From JAIBBV01 sp044347745 (GTDB lineage: Bacteria > Bdellovibrionota_C > UBA2361 > JAFLCA01), in assembly GCA_044347745.1 (NCBI GenBank), contig JBIKUD010000008.1:33862-97861 (forward strand): a stretch of DNA of 64,000 nucleotides, read 5' to 3'. Shown here one piece after another: positions 35,174 to 43,330 of this stretch. The notes below the pieces were generated by a model. The model did not search any database. It had not been told where the DNA came from and was given only the letters and a program-made list of their open reading frames with translations. The position numbers were made by a program, and so were the translations under genes. Within the stretch, counting starts at the first letter, position 1, and the number at the start of each line of letters is the position of its first letter.

Positions 35174-35464
35174 ATGAAGCATCTTACGGTTATCGCAACT
35201 ATCAAAGCGAAACCCGGGCGTGTTGAGGATCTTAAAAGAGAGCTTCTTCGGCTCGTGGCTCCAACGAGGGTAGAGGACGGGTGTATTAATTACGATCTGC
35301 ATCAGGATAAAGAGAACCCCGCAACTTTTGTCTTTTATGAAAATTGGACTTCAAAAGAGGCGCTTGATAAGCACCTTCAAAGTCCACACATTTTAAACTA
35401 TCTCGAAAGAGAAGATGAGTTGCTGGAAGGCTGGGCTCTTCAAAAATTAGAGAAGTTGCTTTGA
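35174..35464 (+). CDS. Antibiotic-biosynthesis-monooxygenase (ABM) domain protein
   Basis: 96-residue ferredoxin-like ABM fold related to YgiN quinol monooxygenase. LTVIATIKAKPGRVEDLK forms strand 1 and helix 1, CINYDLHQDKENPATFVFYE strands 2-3, and WTSKEALDKHLQSPHI the second helix with the usual His. Its ATG abuts the fumC stop, indicating cotranscription and probably coupled translation. The substrate may be a quinol or other aromatic compound, which is inferred from family only. Confidence 0.85.
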   Translation: MKHLTVIATIKAKPGRVEDLKRELLRLVAPTRVEDGCINYDLHQDKENPATFVFYENWTSKEALDKHLQSPHILNYLEREDELLEGWALQKLEKLL

Positions 35465-35662
35465 GAAAAACGCGCTGCCTGTTCGCCTGGATCTCAAGAA
35501 ATTTGTGAGTGCTTTTGAGGGTTTGGCTGCCTAATTCTTTTTTGAATATCCGAGAATCAACTCCCGTCTCAAAAGTGCCGATAAGATATCCATGGGCTCA
35601 AATTAGAAGGCCTGCTCTAATTGAACTAATTTTTCTTGGGTAACGAGACCAAGATTGTTACT

Positions 35663-35776
35663 ATGAGGCATATGATGAAACTACGGTCGTTACTCAATGC
35701 AGTTTTAGAGTTTGTATCCGCAGCCTATTACCACTTGTTTGTTCCGCGAGTCCCCGTCAAAGTGAAGCGACGCTAG
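35663..35776 (+). CDS. Possible 37-residue small protein
   Basis: Reading MRHMMKLRSLLNAVLEFVSA followed by AYYHLFVPRVPVKVKRR, this short frame has a hydrophobic/amphipathic middle and a strongly basic end, and stops five bases before the next gene's ATG. No clear Shine-Dalgarno sequence is visible. Composition and placement make it a plausible small membrane-associated protein or leader peptide. Confidence 0.35.
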   Translation: MRHMMKLRSLLNAVLEFVSAAYYHLFVPRVPVKVKRR

Positions 35777-35781
35777 TTGCT

Positions 35782-36375
35782 ATGACTCAACAACCTCTTC
35801 AAGATCCTCATCCGTTTGGCGGTTGTAACCGCCTTCTTTCCCAGTACGCTACAGTGGGCTCAGCGCTGCAAAAATATGAACATGCTTTGCGTCGAATTGG
35901 TACTGCCCAGGCATTCTTACAATTTCGAGAACATGTCAGTTTTGTGCCCGTAGAGGTTTTAGAGTCTTATCTTGAAGACTTGCTCGACCTCGATGTTAGT
36001 GAGTCAAAATTGTTTATTGAGGCAAAGGCTCCAGGTCTAAGATGGCTTGTGCTTGCGGCCTTAGGACTCTGTGCTGCAATTGCAACAGGACTGCTTGCCG
36101 CCTCACGAGGGGCAAGCCTTGTAGTTTCTTTTGGACTCACTTTGTTATTGGCTTTTCCTTTTGGCTTGCTTTGGCATTATGCCCCTCGCGATGCAGCGGC
36201 TCGGCGTATGAGTTTTGCTCAGGTCGTTTCACACGAAGTAGCCCGGCGTCGAGGCAGTGACAAAGAGCCCCGTGACGATGTGCGGGCAGGCTTTTTGTTT
36301 GGACAATTGTTGGTACAAAAAACCCCCGGTTCGGCTCGATCATCGGCCGCACGTTCGGCCACAATCATCCACTAG
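35782..36375 (+). CDS. Hypothetical two-helix membrane protein
   Basis: 197 residues: a soluble N-terminal domain of about 88 residues (helical; LQFREHVSFVPVEVLESYLE), two membrane helices (LRWLVLAALGLCAAIATGLL and LVVSFGLTLLLAFPFGLLW), and a basic, Arg-rich C-terminal tail. Termini are probably cytoplasmic. No family recognised. Confidence 0.65.
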   Translation: MTQQPLQDPHPFGGCNRLLSQYATVGSALQKYEHALRRIGTAQAFLQFREHVSFVPVEVLESYLEDLLDLDVSESKLFIEAKAPGLRWLVLAALGLCAAIATGLLAASRGASLVVSFGLTLLLAFPFGLLWHYAPRDAAARRMSFAQVVSHEVARRRGSDKEPRDDVRAGFLFGQLLVQKTPGSARSSAARSATIIH

Positions 36376-36497
36376 CCCCCCTTTTTTTCGCCGGTAGATG
36401 TGTTGCTGGCTACGGCATCGCCTCCGCACTATGCTTCGCGATGAAAATTAAACCTGCGCTCAGTAGAATCAAAAAATTGCTCAGAGTAGTTATCTAC

Positions 36498-36537
36498 AAA
36501 AAAGGTCGGCCCTCTGTGTTTCCACAAAGAGCCGACC
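36498..36537 (-). terminator. Rho-independent terminator (minus strand)
   Basis: On the minus strand GGTCGGC pairs with GCCGACC, extended inside by CTCT/AGAG pairing, and is followed by six T residues. It lies about 60 bp after the stop of the 110-residue minus-strand gene. Confidence 0.85.
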
Positions 36538-36594
36538 AGGTGTGCAATGTTAGTCAGGGAATCTTAAAAGCAAGTAATAACGAGTAACGTTTCG

Positions 36595-36927
36595 TTACGC
36601 TCGCGCTAAATACCAGGGGGCAATTCTGCTCTTTCCGCGTTTTGGCATGGCCTTTACCCGGGAAGAGATAAACTCAGGGCTTAGATCTAATTCTCTACAG
36701 ACCCAATTAAAACTGAAAGGGTCTGCGTCTACTCCTTGAGAAGAGCTAAACAGCCAATCTTCCGCTTCTTTGACCTCTAGGGTGTCGTTGCCCACGTAAT
36801 CCAAGATAGCGCGCTCGAGAATGGCTGCGAGGAGTCTGCGCTCTGGAGTCCCGGTTTGGTTTGGGATATCGAACACCGAAGCTCCGTCATCATCCACTAT
36901 TGGAAATGTCGAAACGTTTGAGTCCAT
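36595..36927 (-). CDS. Small hypothetical protein with helical DNA-binding look
   Basis: 110 residues, cytoplasmic. ERRLLAAILERAILDYVG and the C-terminal FNWVCRELDLSPEFISSRV resemble a family of small deltaproteobacterial proteins where an AEDWL segment precedes a helix-turn-helix-like FxxVCxxLxL motif. The basic C-terminus (KRGKSRIA) could contact nucleic acid. Monocistronic, with its own terminator. DNA binding is inference. Confidence 0.6.
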   Translation of the reverse strand: MDSNVSTFPIVDDDGASVFDIPNQTGTPERRLLAAILERAILDYVGNDTLEVKEAEDWLFSSSQGVDADPFSFNWVCRELDLSPEFISSRVKAMPKRGKSRIAPWYLARA

Positions 36928-37079
36928 AAAACCTTGTTAAGTAATGTGTGTGTTACATAAGATTGACGAAGTGCCGACATAAATATTCAGAAAAGTTTTT
37001 TGAAAAGCAGCACTTGTCCCTTTTTATGAAAAGATGCTTTGCTTTCAAGAAGTTGTCTATAACACATGGCTTAAACTAC

Positions 37080-37571
37080 ATGAAAAAAATGCTGCTCTTT
37101 ACTCTATTTCTTCAGTTTGTGGTGCTGCCTGGACTGGTGTGGGCCGAATTTAGCTGCGTGGCTGACATTACCTATTCATATAAAAAGCCCAAAGACGATC
37201 AGCCGCTGGTAGTCACCTACGCTACCGTTGAGGCTCGTGGTGCGGACGAGGCAAAAGCTAAGGCTGCGCTCGCCGAAACAGCGAGTAGAGAGATTCCAAA
37301 AGTCCAGTCGCTTTGTAGGCAACAGCATGAAAATGAGGCGGGTTGTTTGGCGTCAAAATTTGCTGCTTCGTCTCAGAGTAGGAGTGCTTTAAGTTTTACT
37401 GCTCGAAAGGCAGTAGAGGATGCCGTGATAAACGATTGCAAAGCGCAGCAAGGTGTTTGCGGGGCGACGGTAGTTACTGAGGCTAAGTGCAGCGAGATTG
37501 CTGCCGCTGCCCCAGCAGCCGAGCCTGTAAAAGACGGGAAAGCAGGTAAAGAAGAAAAAAAGAAAAAATAA
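37080..37571 (+). CDS. Secreted cysteine-containing hypothetical protein
   Basis: 163 residues from ATG 37080, giving a canonical signal peptide (MKKMLLFTLFLQFVVLPGLV, cut near VWA-EF). The open frame extends 44 codons upstream, but that would bury the signal. The mature domain has six cysteines (SCVAD, SLCRQ, AGCLA, NDCKAQQGVC, AKCSE), probably three disulfides, then an Ala/Pro spacer and a Lys/Glu-rich tail. Likely periplasmic. No family recognised. Confidence 0.62.
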   Translation: MKKMLLFTLFLQFVVLPGLVWAEFSCVADITYSYKKPKDDQPLVVTYATVEARGADEAKAKAALAETASREIPKVQSLCRQQHENEAGCLASKFAASSQSRSALSFTARKAVEDAVINDCKAQQGVCGATVVTEAKCSEIAAAAPAAEPVKDGKAGKEEKKKK

Positions 37572-37670
37572 CTATCCTGATTCAGTTTGATTTGGACAGC
37601 TTTGCCAAAGCCTCCACTGGAACTCAGTCGCTCCATTTTTTTGGTTCATCGATTATTGGCGGTGAACTTC

Positions 37671-38927
37671 TTAAAGTGAGGAAATTAAATTTTGAGCTGC
37701 CTCTACTTCGGTAAGATGCTCGAACGCTCGAGTTCCTGATTGAAGCTTGCCCTGTTCTGCCTGTAATTCTCCCTTAGTGTTCATGCACAGGGGTGCTTCT
37801 GGAAAAGCCTCACGGGCCCCAGCCACTAAAGCAAAAAGTGCAGGATCGAATGAAGGTTCTTGCAGGGTCGATACGGGAACTTTAAGAGCTCGTTTGTGAA
37901 GTTGAGCAAGGTGGGTCAGGCCCAAACGATATAACTTCTGAAGTCCCAAATGCTCAAAGATGGTGAGGGCAGGCAAGGAGAGCTCGCGCTCGAGTATTTC
38001 AATGCCTATATTCATTGCTCCTTTCACCTTTGAGGCAAGCAGTTTTACCTTTTCGAGCTCATGGAACGGAACATTCCAACGAATGAGGGCCGCGTTTAAT
38101 ACATAACTAAGCTCTCCCTCCAGTTCCTCTGTGTGTGCTCGAGATTTGAAAATTTCGTCAATGTGGGGAGGCAAATGTGCATCGTAGATGAGCGGGGAGA
38201 TGTTTTGGATGTCTTGAATAATTAAGCGCTTCTGATTGAGTTTTATTTCTTCAGTGCAAGCTTTGGTGCTTAAAGGAGCATGCACCTGGAAAGCTAAATC
38301 TTTCTCGGGAATGCCCTCAGAAATAAGACGTTTCTGTCGCTCAGAGTAAGACTCCTCTTCGAGCATTGAGGGTGTTGCCACCCCGGGAATTGCGAGGATT
38401 TGATAAAATAGTTCTGCGTTTGTTTCAAAGATAAGAGCAAGCAGTCTTGTGAGATGGAAATGTTTGGTACCCTCTTGAATTGTCACCTGAATCCAGGTGT
38501 GACCCTGGTCCGGCGTGTAAAACCCAGGGCCAGGGGGGTTCTCAGTCTTTTCGCTGAAGACCTGTGTTTGCACATGTCGCGAAATGATGAGCGCAACAAC
38601 TTTGAGGTCGAAACATCGAATGAGTTTTTGTAAAACCTCAAGGCCGTGATCTTCGTCGGCAATGCCTAGCCATTCCCAGAAACGCTCCTCAGCAAATTCG
38701 TCGTTTTCCCAGCAATCAAAATCCAACATCAAGCGACACTGTTCGGCGCTAGCGGCCAGAATAATATCGGCGCAAGAGCTCACTCCCAGGTGCTTTACTC
38801 CTAGGAAAAGAGTTTGCGCTGGGAGGGCGCGGATTTGCTGCTCATTTAAGTCAGCTTTAAATAGATGATTTGCAAACTTTTGAATGCTGACATTTGCAAT
38901 ATCGCTAATGAGAAGTGGGCTGCTCAT
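37671..38927 (-). CDS. DUF6178-like protein
   Basis: About 418 residues, cytoplasmic, no membrane segments. LLDFDCWENDEFAEERFWEWL-type motifs and the following LQKLIRCFDLKVVALIISRHV resemble DUF6178, known mainly from deltaproteobacteria and of unknown function. ATG 38927 is used; TTG 38936 is an alternative. It lies 126 bp downstream of infC in the position where rpmI and rplT are usually found. Confidence 0.55.
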   Translation of the reverse strand: MSSPLLISDIANVSIQKFANHLFKADLNEQQIRALPAQTLFLGVKHLGVSSCADIILAASAEQCRLMLDFDCWENDEFAEERFWEWLGIADEDHGLEVLQKLIRCFDLKVVALIISRHVQTQVFSEKTENPPGPGFYTPDQGHTWIQVTIQEGTKHFHLTRLLALIFETNAELFYQILAIPGVATPSMLEEESYSERQKRLISEGIPEKDLAFQVHAPLSTKACTEEIKLNQKRLIIQDIQNISPLIYDAHLPPHIDEIFKSRAHTEELEGELSYVLNAALIRWNVPFHELEKVKLLASKVKGAMNIGIEILERELSLPALTIFEHLGLQKLYRLGLTHLAQLHKRALKVPVSTLQEPSFDPALFALVAGAREAFPEAPLCMNTKGELQAEQGKLQSGTRAFEHLTEVEAAQNLISSL

Positions 38928-39053
38928 AAAAGGCAATTTCCAATAGTAAACCTATTACGCATGGGAGAAAGTAAGGGGCCATCTGCTCTCTTTGGCTGCA
39001 ATCTCAAGCTCAGAGAGAAGGCTAACTTTCCCCACGCGGTTGGCTCTACGGAG

Positions 39054-39683
39054 TTACTCACCAACTTTTGCAGGAGCTGGTTTTACTGGGCTTCCCTTAG
39101 CTGCTGGTGCGCCTTTTGACGGAGCAAAAACAATATGAATTTGTCGTCCGAACGCTGGCGATTTTTCATCAACCACGGCGATATCAGCGAGTCTTTGCGA
39201 AATAACATCAAATTTCTCTAAGCCAAGGTTTATGTACATGGCTTCTCGGCCCTTAAAGCGCATCGAGAATTTGACTTTATTTCCTTCCTCGAGAAAATCT
39301 CTTGCTTGCTTCAACTTGGTCTCAAGGTCTCCGGTGTCAGTGCGGTAACGGATTCTTAATTCTTTGAGAGCGCTTTCATGATGCTTTTTGCGAGCCTCAG
39401 CTTCTTTCTTCTGTTCGCGATATTTAAATTTGCCGTAGTCCATTAGGCGGCATACGGGTGGCTTTGCATCAGGAGAAACTTCTACGAGGTCCATGCCAAC
39501 CGTTTCTGCTCTTGTGAGTGCGTCGCGCAATGAAACTATTCCTGCTTGTTCGCCAGTTTCCGTGATGAGGCGAACTTCGCGAGCAATAATTTTATCATTG
39601 ATGCGGTGGGTGTCAGGGGTTTGAGGGGGGCGACGAAATTTGCCGCCGCGATCTCCGGGGCCGGATCCTTGGAACGTACTCAA
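39054..39683 (-). CDS. infC: Translation initiation factor IF-3, TTG start
   Basis: IF-3 binds the 30S subunit and monitors start-codon pairing. N-domain THRINDKIIAREVRLI and the DLVEVSPDAKPPVCRLMDYG signature are intact, followed by the C-domain with KELRIRYRTDTGDLETK. I chose TTG at 39683 because AAGGAG stands six bases upstream; an in-frame ATG at 39704 lies ahead of that Shine-Dalgarno site. Non-ATG starts on infC underlie autoregulation in other bacteria. The N-terminus is Gly/Arg-rich and the C-terminus has an Ala/Pro/Lys extension. thrS, rpmI and rplT are not adjacent. Confidence 0.93.
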   Translation of the reverse strand: MSTFQGSGPGDRGGKFRRPPQTPDTHRINDKIIAREVRLITETGEQAGIVSLRDALTRAETVGMDLVEVSPDAKPPVCRLMDYGKFKYREQKKEAEARKKHHESALKELRIRYRTDTGDLETKLKQARDFLEEGNKVKFSMRFKGREAMYINLGLEKFDVISQRLADIAVVDEKSPAFGRQIHIVFAPSKGAPAAKGSPVKPAPAKVGE

Positions 39684-39704
39684 AAATAACTCCTTATGAA
39701 ACAA

Positions 39705-40107
39705 GGTGTTGGTTACAATCTATGGTCTAAGAATGCCCGTCTTGCTCGATAAAATCAAGTAGTTACAGGGTTTTGATGTTTAGCCATTCGGAGCGAACTC
39801 TGTAGTAACATCGGTTAGTTGCAAAGTTTACTCAAACCATGGCCTTAAGGCTTCACTAAGTCGCATTCTTGGGCTATCCTATTGGCACTTGTCGCTCTTT
39901 GGGCTGCTTAACCATAGGCCCGTTCACTTTCTTTAGTAGTTTCAGACTTTAGTAGTTGTTTTTGCGCTTTATGCTGCTTATCTAAGAAATAAGCTGAAGC
40001 GCCTGGCCGATTTGCTCGGATGTAGCTTCGGACCAAAAAATACGTGTGAAATGGACTTTTCGCACAAGGTTGCTGGTGGAATAGCAATCGTGGGGGATAG
40101 ATAAGAT
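39705..40107. other. Intergenic region between infC and a secreted-protein gene
   Basis: 403 bp with no recognisable gene or RNA. It holds a short direct repeat (CTTTAGTAGTT at about 39931 and 39948) and the Shine-Dalgarno-like GGGGGAT just before ATG 40108. It presumably contains the divergent promoters. Confidence 0.5.
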
Positions 40108-41442
40108 ATGGATATCAATACAGAGACATCGAATGTTCAGTCACGGCCAGTATCTAGGGGCCCATCTACTTGGGCTGGTTTGGTCCTTGTCGGTCTAAGC
40201 TCGCTATTCCCAGGCGAAAGTGCGCTTGCTCAGTCTGGCCCGCGCGATAAAGATGGTGGCGCGCTTGCTTCAGCCCCTGCTGAGGTTAAAGTGCTTAAGG
40301 CCGAGGCTAGTAACATGAAGCCAGCCTCAAATGTTTCTGAGCCCTCTCCGTGGGGTCAAATGCTTTCTGAGCCGAAAGCTCCTTCGGCAGATCTTAAATG
40401 TAACTATAAAACTGTGCTCATTAGATATCCTGAAGGAGCTGATGGGTGGGTTGATGCAGCGAAGGCCACCATTGACTGCACCGTGCAAGAGCTTGCGAAG
40501 TTTGGAGTAAAACTTGCTCCTGGGATAACTATCCATCTTGTTGGAAGTCAAGAGGAGTATGACCGCCTTGTCAGTGATTCTGGGAAGGGCGGAAATGGGC
40601 GTTGGATTGCTGGTGGCGATAAGCTCATTACCTATCACGGACCGACTGTTACCTCTGCCTTCATTATTGATGTTGCGCGTGGTATCTCAGGAATCTCCAC
40701 GTATGCGCATCAAGGTGGGCAGGAAATGACTTTGCCGCAGTGGCTGATTGATGGCATTCAGAATTGGGCCATACTTGCGAACGCCGCAAGGGTTAGGGGG
40801 GTAGGATTTAACGAGACCCCTGAGTATGAGGCCTCTATGGGCCGAGTACTTAATGTAATGGACCGCGACGATCGCCCAGCAGTGCTTCAGATCTTGGCTG
40901 ACAAGCAAAGAAACGAGAAGTCAGGCCCAAATGAGATTAGCATTAACGTCCTCGTGCTTAATTCTATTTTGCCATTCTTGGCTCCATCTTCCCTTGAGAA
41001 GGGCGGAGCAGCAAAAGTGAAAGCTTATGGGGAGATGTTTGCTACCCTTGTTAAAGCTGAAAAAGATGGCAAGGAGCTCAATCCGCAAGAGTTAAGGCCG
41101 GTAGCTCAGACACTAGTAAAAGTCTTAAAGATTGAAGAGTGGTTTAAAGAGGCTTCAAAGGACAAGGCTAATCATGAAGTGTGGAAGAGTTATGGCTTAG
41201 ATGTTAACTCTCCCGAATTTAAGGCAGCTTTGAAGGATTCGAAGATCGAGCCTCCAAAGGCTGGCAAAGAAGATGCTAGCGTGCCGCTGCGTTATGCAGG
41301 TGGAAAGTGGGCAGCGCTCCTGGAGGTTTATTTCGCTGACCAGGCCGCAAAGACTAAAGATCACCTTAAGTCCCTGAAGACTAGAAATGTTGCAGCCGCG
41401 GTTCCTGTTCCTGAGAAGCAGGATGGTTCTGCTAAAAAGTGA
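40108..41442 (+). CDS. Secreted protein, degenerate peptidase-MA-like
   Basis: 444 residues with an N-terminal extension before a hydrophobic signal-like segment (AGLVLVGLSSLFPGESALA). The mature part begins with a disordered Ala/Ser/Glu stretch. From about 120 it shows CNYKTVLIRYPEG and ITIHLVGSQEEYDRL, then LPQWLIDGIQNWA near 210-222, which follow the layout of peptidase-MA-like gluzincins. The expected HExxH is absent (IIDVARGISGI occupies its place), so it is probably catalytically dead or only distantly related. The C-terminus is Lys/Ala-rich. Confidence 0.55.
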   Translation: MDINTETSNVQSRPVSRGPSTWAGLVLVGLSSLFPGESALAQSGPRDKDGGALASAPAEVKVLKAEASNMKPASNVSEPSPWGQMLSEPKAPSADLKCNYKTVLIRYPEGADGWVDAAKATIDCTVQELAKFGVKLAPGITIHLVGSQEEYDRLVSDSGKGGNGRWIAGGDKLITYHGPTVTSAFIIDVARGISGISTYAHQGGQEMTLPQWLIDGIQNWAILANAARVRGVGFNETPEYEASMGRVLNVMDRDDRPAVLQILADKQRNEKSGPNEISINVLVLNSILPFLAPSSLEKGGAAKVKAYGEMFATLVKAEKDGKELNPQELRPVAQTLVKVLKIEEWFKEASKDKANHEVWKSYGLDVNSPEFKAALKDSKIEPPKAGKEDASVPLRYAGGKWAALLEVYFADQAAKTKDHLKSLKTRNVAAAVPVPEKQDGSAKK

Positions 41443-41470
41443 TGCCATAAGTTCATAGCGGACCGCCGCT

Positions 41471-41501
41471 GCGGAAGCGCTTAATAGATGGGTGCTTCCG
41501 C
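41471..41501. terminator. Inverted repeat between convergent genes
   Basis: GCGGAAGC and GCTTCCGC form a perfect 8-bp stem with a 15-base loop, midway between the convergent stops at 41442 and 41523. There is no T-run on either strand, so it may act as a bidirectional stabilising hairpin rather than a classical terminator. Confidence 0.5.
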
Positions 41502-41522
41502 TCAGGATAGCTTCTCGGCTGA

Positions 41523-43022
41523 CTATCTGACCTTGAGGCGTCTTTTTAGGTAAGAGCGCTCTTCCTTATCAGTCAAAAAGGCCAAGTACCCCGTACAAAG
41601 CAAGGCGGCGCTTATTGTGTTGCTGACTAGGAATCCCATCCATGACGTCCCCGGAAATACACTTTGAGTAAGTGAGAGAGCCACGCAGTAGGTGAGGAAT
41701 AAAGGCAATAAACAAAGAATAGAATGACTGATGTATTGCAGCATCGAGATACTTAGTTTTCTGCAGACGTAAAACGGAATGTAGAGGCCTCGAATAATTA
41801 TTGCTGGGGCTAGAGTCCCTAAAGCGATACCTTCTATTCCGTGCCTGTGGGCGAGAATATAAGATGAAGTGAGGGCAAGAACTGCTTCTAGGGCAAATAA
41901 AAGTGAAGCGATGCGATGCTGCGCAGTTGCATAAAGATAATAGGTAAACACCACTCCTGGCAGCACTAAAATAAAGGGAGCCACCAATATTTTGAGAATC
42001 ACACTAGACTGAGCAAAGTCAGAGCCCATCCAAAGGGCAAGAAAGTCCTGCCCTGTAATCCAAATTGAAACGCCTATGGCTAGGGCAAGGAAAGCTGAGT
42101 ACCTGCTCCATTTAAGAAGTAGTTTTGAGATTTCGGCATTTTTGCCCTCGGCATGAAGTGCAGCAAATCGCGGGGCTAAAAGTCCATTTGAAGACTCGGC
42201 CAAAGAGCGAATCTGGTCGATGATAATCACCGGAATTGCATATACGGCTGCAGCAATTGGACCAAATAGCGCCCCAGCCAAAATTGAATCAGCTCGATAG
42301 AGCAGGCGATAGGCTGCTTGTTGCAATCCTGACCAGCGACCGTACGCCAAAAGATCTTTGAAGTAGCTCGGGGAAACTAATCTTATTTTAATCTGTTTTG
42401 TTGAGTAGTATTTGTTGCATAACCAGATCAGGCCCAGACGTTGAACCGTCTTTGCGGCAAAGGTTGCGCTTGCTACTCCCAGCAAACCAAAACCTGAATT
42501 GAGAGCAAGGAAGGTAAGTAGCGCGTATAAGCACATTCGACTGACGTTGAGCATGTTGATAGCGTCAAAGCGTTCGCGGGCGCTCACGCTGCTTTCAAAA
42601 AATCCAAAAAACACATCGCAGGCTGCGTCGATTGCAGCAATGAGAAAGGCCACCTGGCTTATAAAATGCAGGTGCGCTGGCACAGCAAAGAGGGAATTAA
42701 AAAATGGGGCAAACAAAACGAGAGCTAGGCCGGCGCTCATTCCGCAACACGCGAAAAGGACCAACGCGCTTGAGAGAAATCGGGAAAGATTTGCTTCTTC
42801 ACCTTGGGGAAAATATTTGACGCAAAATGCTACGACCGCATGTTTGGCCCCAAGGTCAAAAATAATTGATTGCGCGGTAATTGAGACAATTAGTGACCAA
42901 ACCCCATATTGTTCTTTGCCTAGCTGTCCCACTATGTAGGGCGAAATGCAAAATCCGATTGCTATCGTCAGGGCGAGCCCGAGCCAATTGGCTATTAAAC
43001 TTCTCAATAATGATGCCGACAT
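41523..43022 (-). CDS. Polysaccharide flippase (Wzx/MOP superfamily)
   Basis: 499 residues with 12-14 hydrophobic helices. The N-terminus SLIANWLGLALTIAIGF and GQLGKEQYGVWSLIVSI are typical of the oligosaccharide flippase family, which moves lipid-linked sugar units across the inner membrane. No polymerase or ligase gene is adjacent, so it probably serves surface glycan genes elsewhere. It is divergent from the cobalamin operon. Confidence 0.85.
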   Translation of the reverse strand: MSASLLRSLIANWLGLALTIAIGFCISPYIVGQLGKEQYGVWSLIVSITAQSIIFDLGAKHAVVAFCVKYFPQGEEANLSRFLSSALVLFACCGMSAGLALVLFAPFFNSLFAVPAHLHFISQVAFLIAAIDAACDVFFGFFESSVSARERFDAINMLNVSRMCLYALLTFLALNSGFGLLGVASATFAAKTVQRLGLIWLCNKYYSTKQIKIRLVSPSYFKDLLAYGRWSGLQQAAYRLLYRADSILAGALFGPIAAAVYAIPVIIIDQIRSLAESSNGLLAPRFAALHAEGKNAEISKLLLKWSRYSAFLALAIGVSIWITGQDFLALWMGSDFAQSSVILKILVAPFILVLPGVVFTYYLYATAQHRIASLLFALEAVLALTSSYILAHRHGIEGIALGTLAPAIIIRGLYIPFYVCRKLSISMLQYISHSILCLLPLFLTYCVALSLTQSVFPGTSWMGFLVSNTISAALLCTGYLAFLTDKEERSYLKRRLKVR

Positions 43023-43100
43023 GCCCCAATTTTCCTTGAAATTTCTGGCTTTCGATAGTCGGTATTAAATTGACTTCGCCTCACGCGCTTGTTAACAAAA

Positions 43101-43250
43101 GGGTAGTTAAGTTCAAGGGAAGAACGGTGTAATTCCGTCGCGGTCCCGCCGCTGTATAAGGCGTATCTAGCTCCAATACGACCACTCCTGCATATCTTTG
43201 GTAGGGGGAAGGTCGGAGCTTCCTTTAGCCTCAAGCCAGAAGACCTACTT
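43101..43250 (+). promoter_or_regulatory. Cobalamin (AdoCbl) riboswitch
   Basis: Shows the conserved core in order: AAGGGAAGAACGGTG, AATTCCGTCGCGGTCCCGCC, GCTGTATAAGG, and the B12 box AGCCAGAAGACCT at 43234-43246. GGTAG (43102) can close a P1-type stem with CTACT (43245). Downstream, GTGTGA and TCACAC can pair across 31 bases, and TCTCC near 43268 could mask the GGAGG Shine-Dalgarno of btuB, suggesting translational control. It directly precedes a btuB-btuF-btuD-btuC operon, as expected. Confidence 0.93.
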
Positions 43251-43330
43251 AGCTGTGTGAGTTGATTTCTCCCTCGTGGATTGGGGTTTAATCACACTAT
43301 GTGTCTATATACATATCTTTTGGAGGCTCT

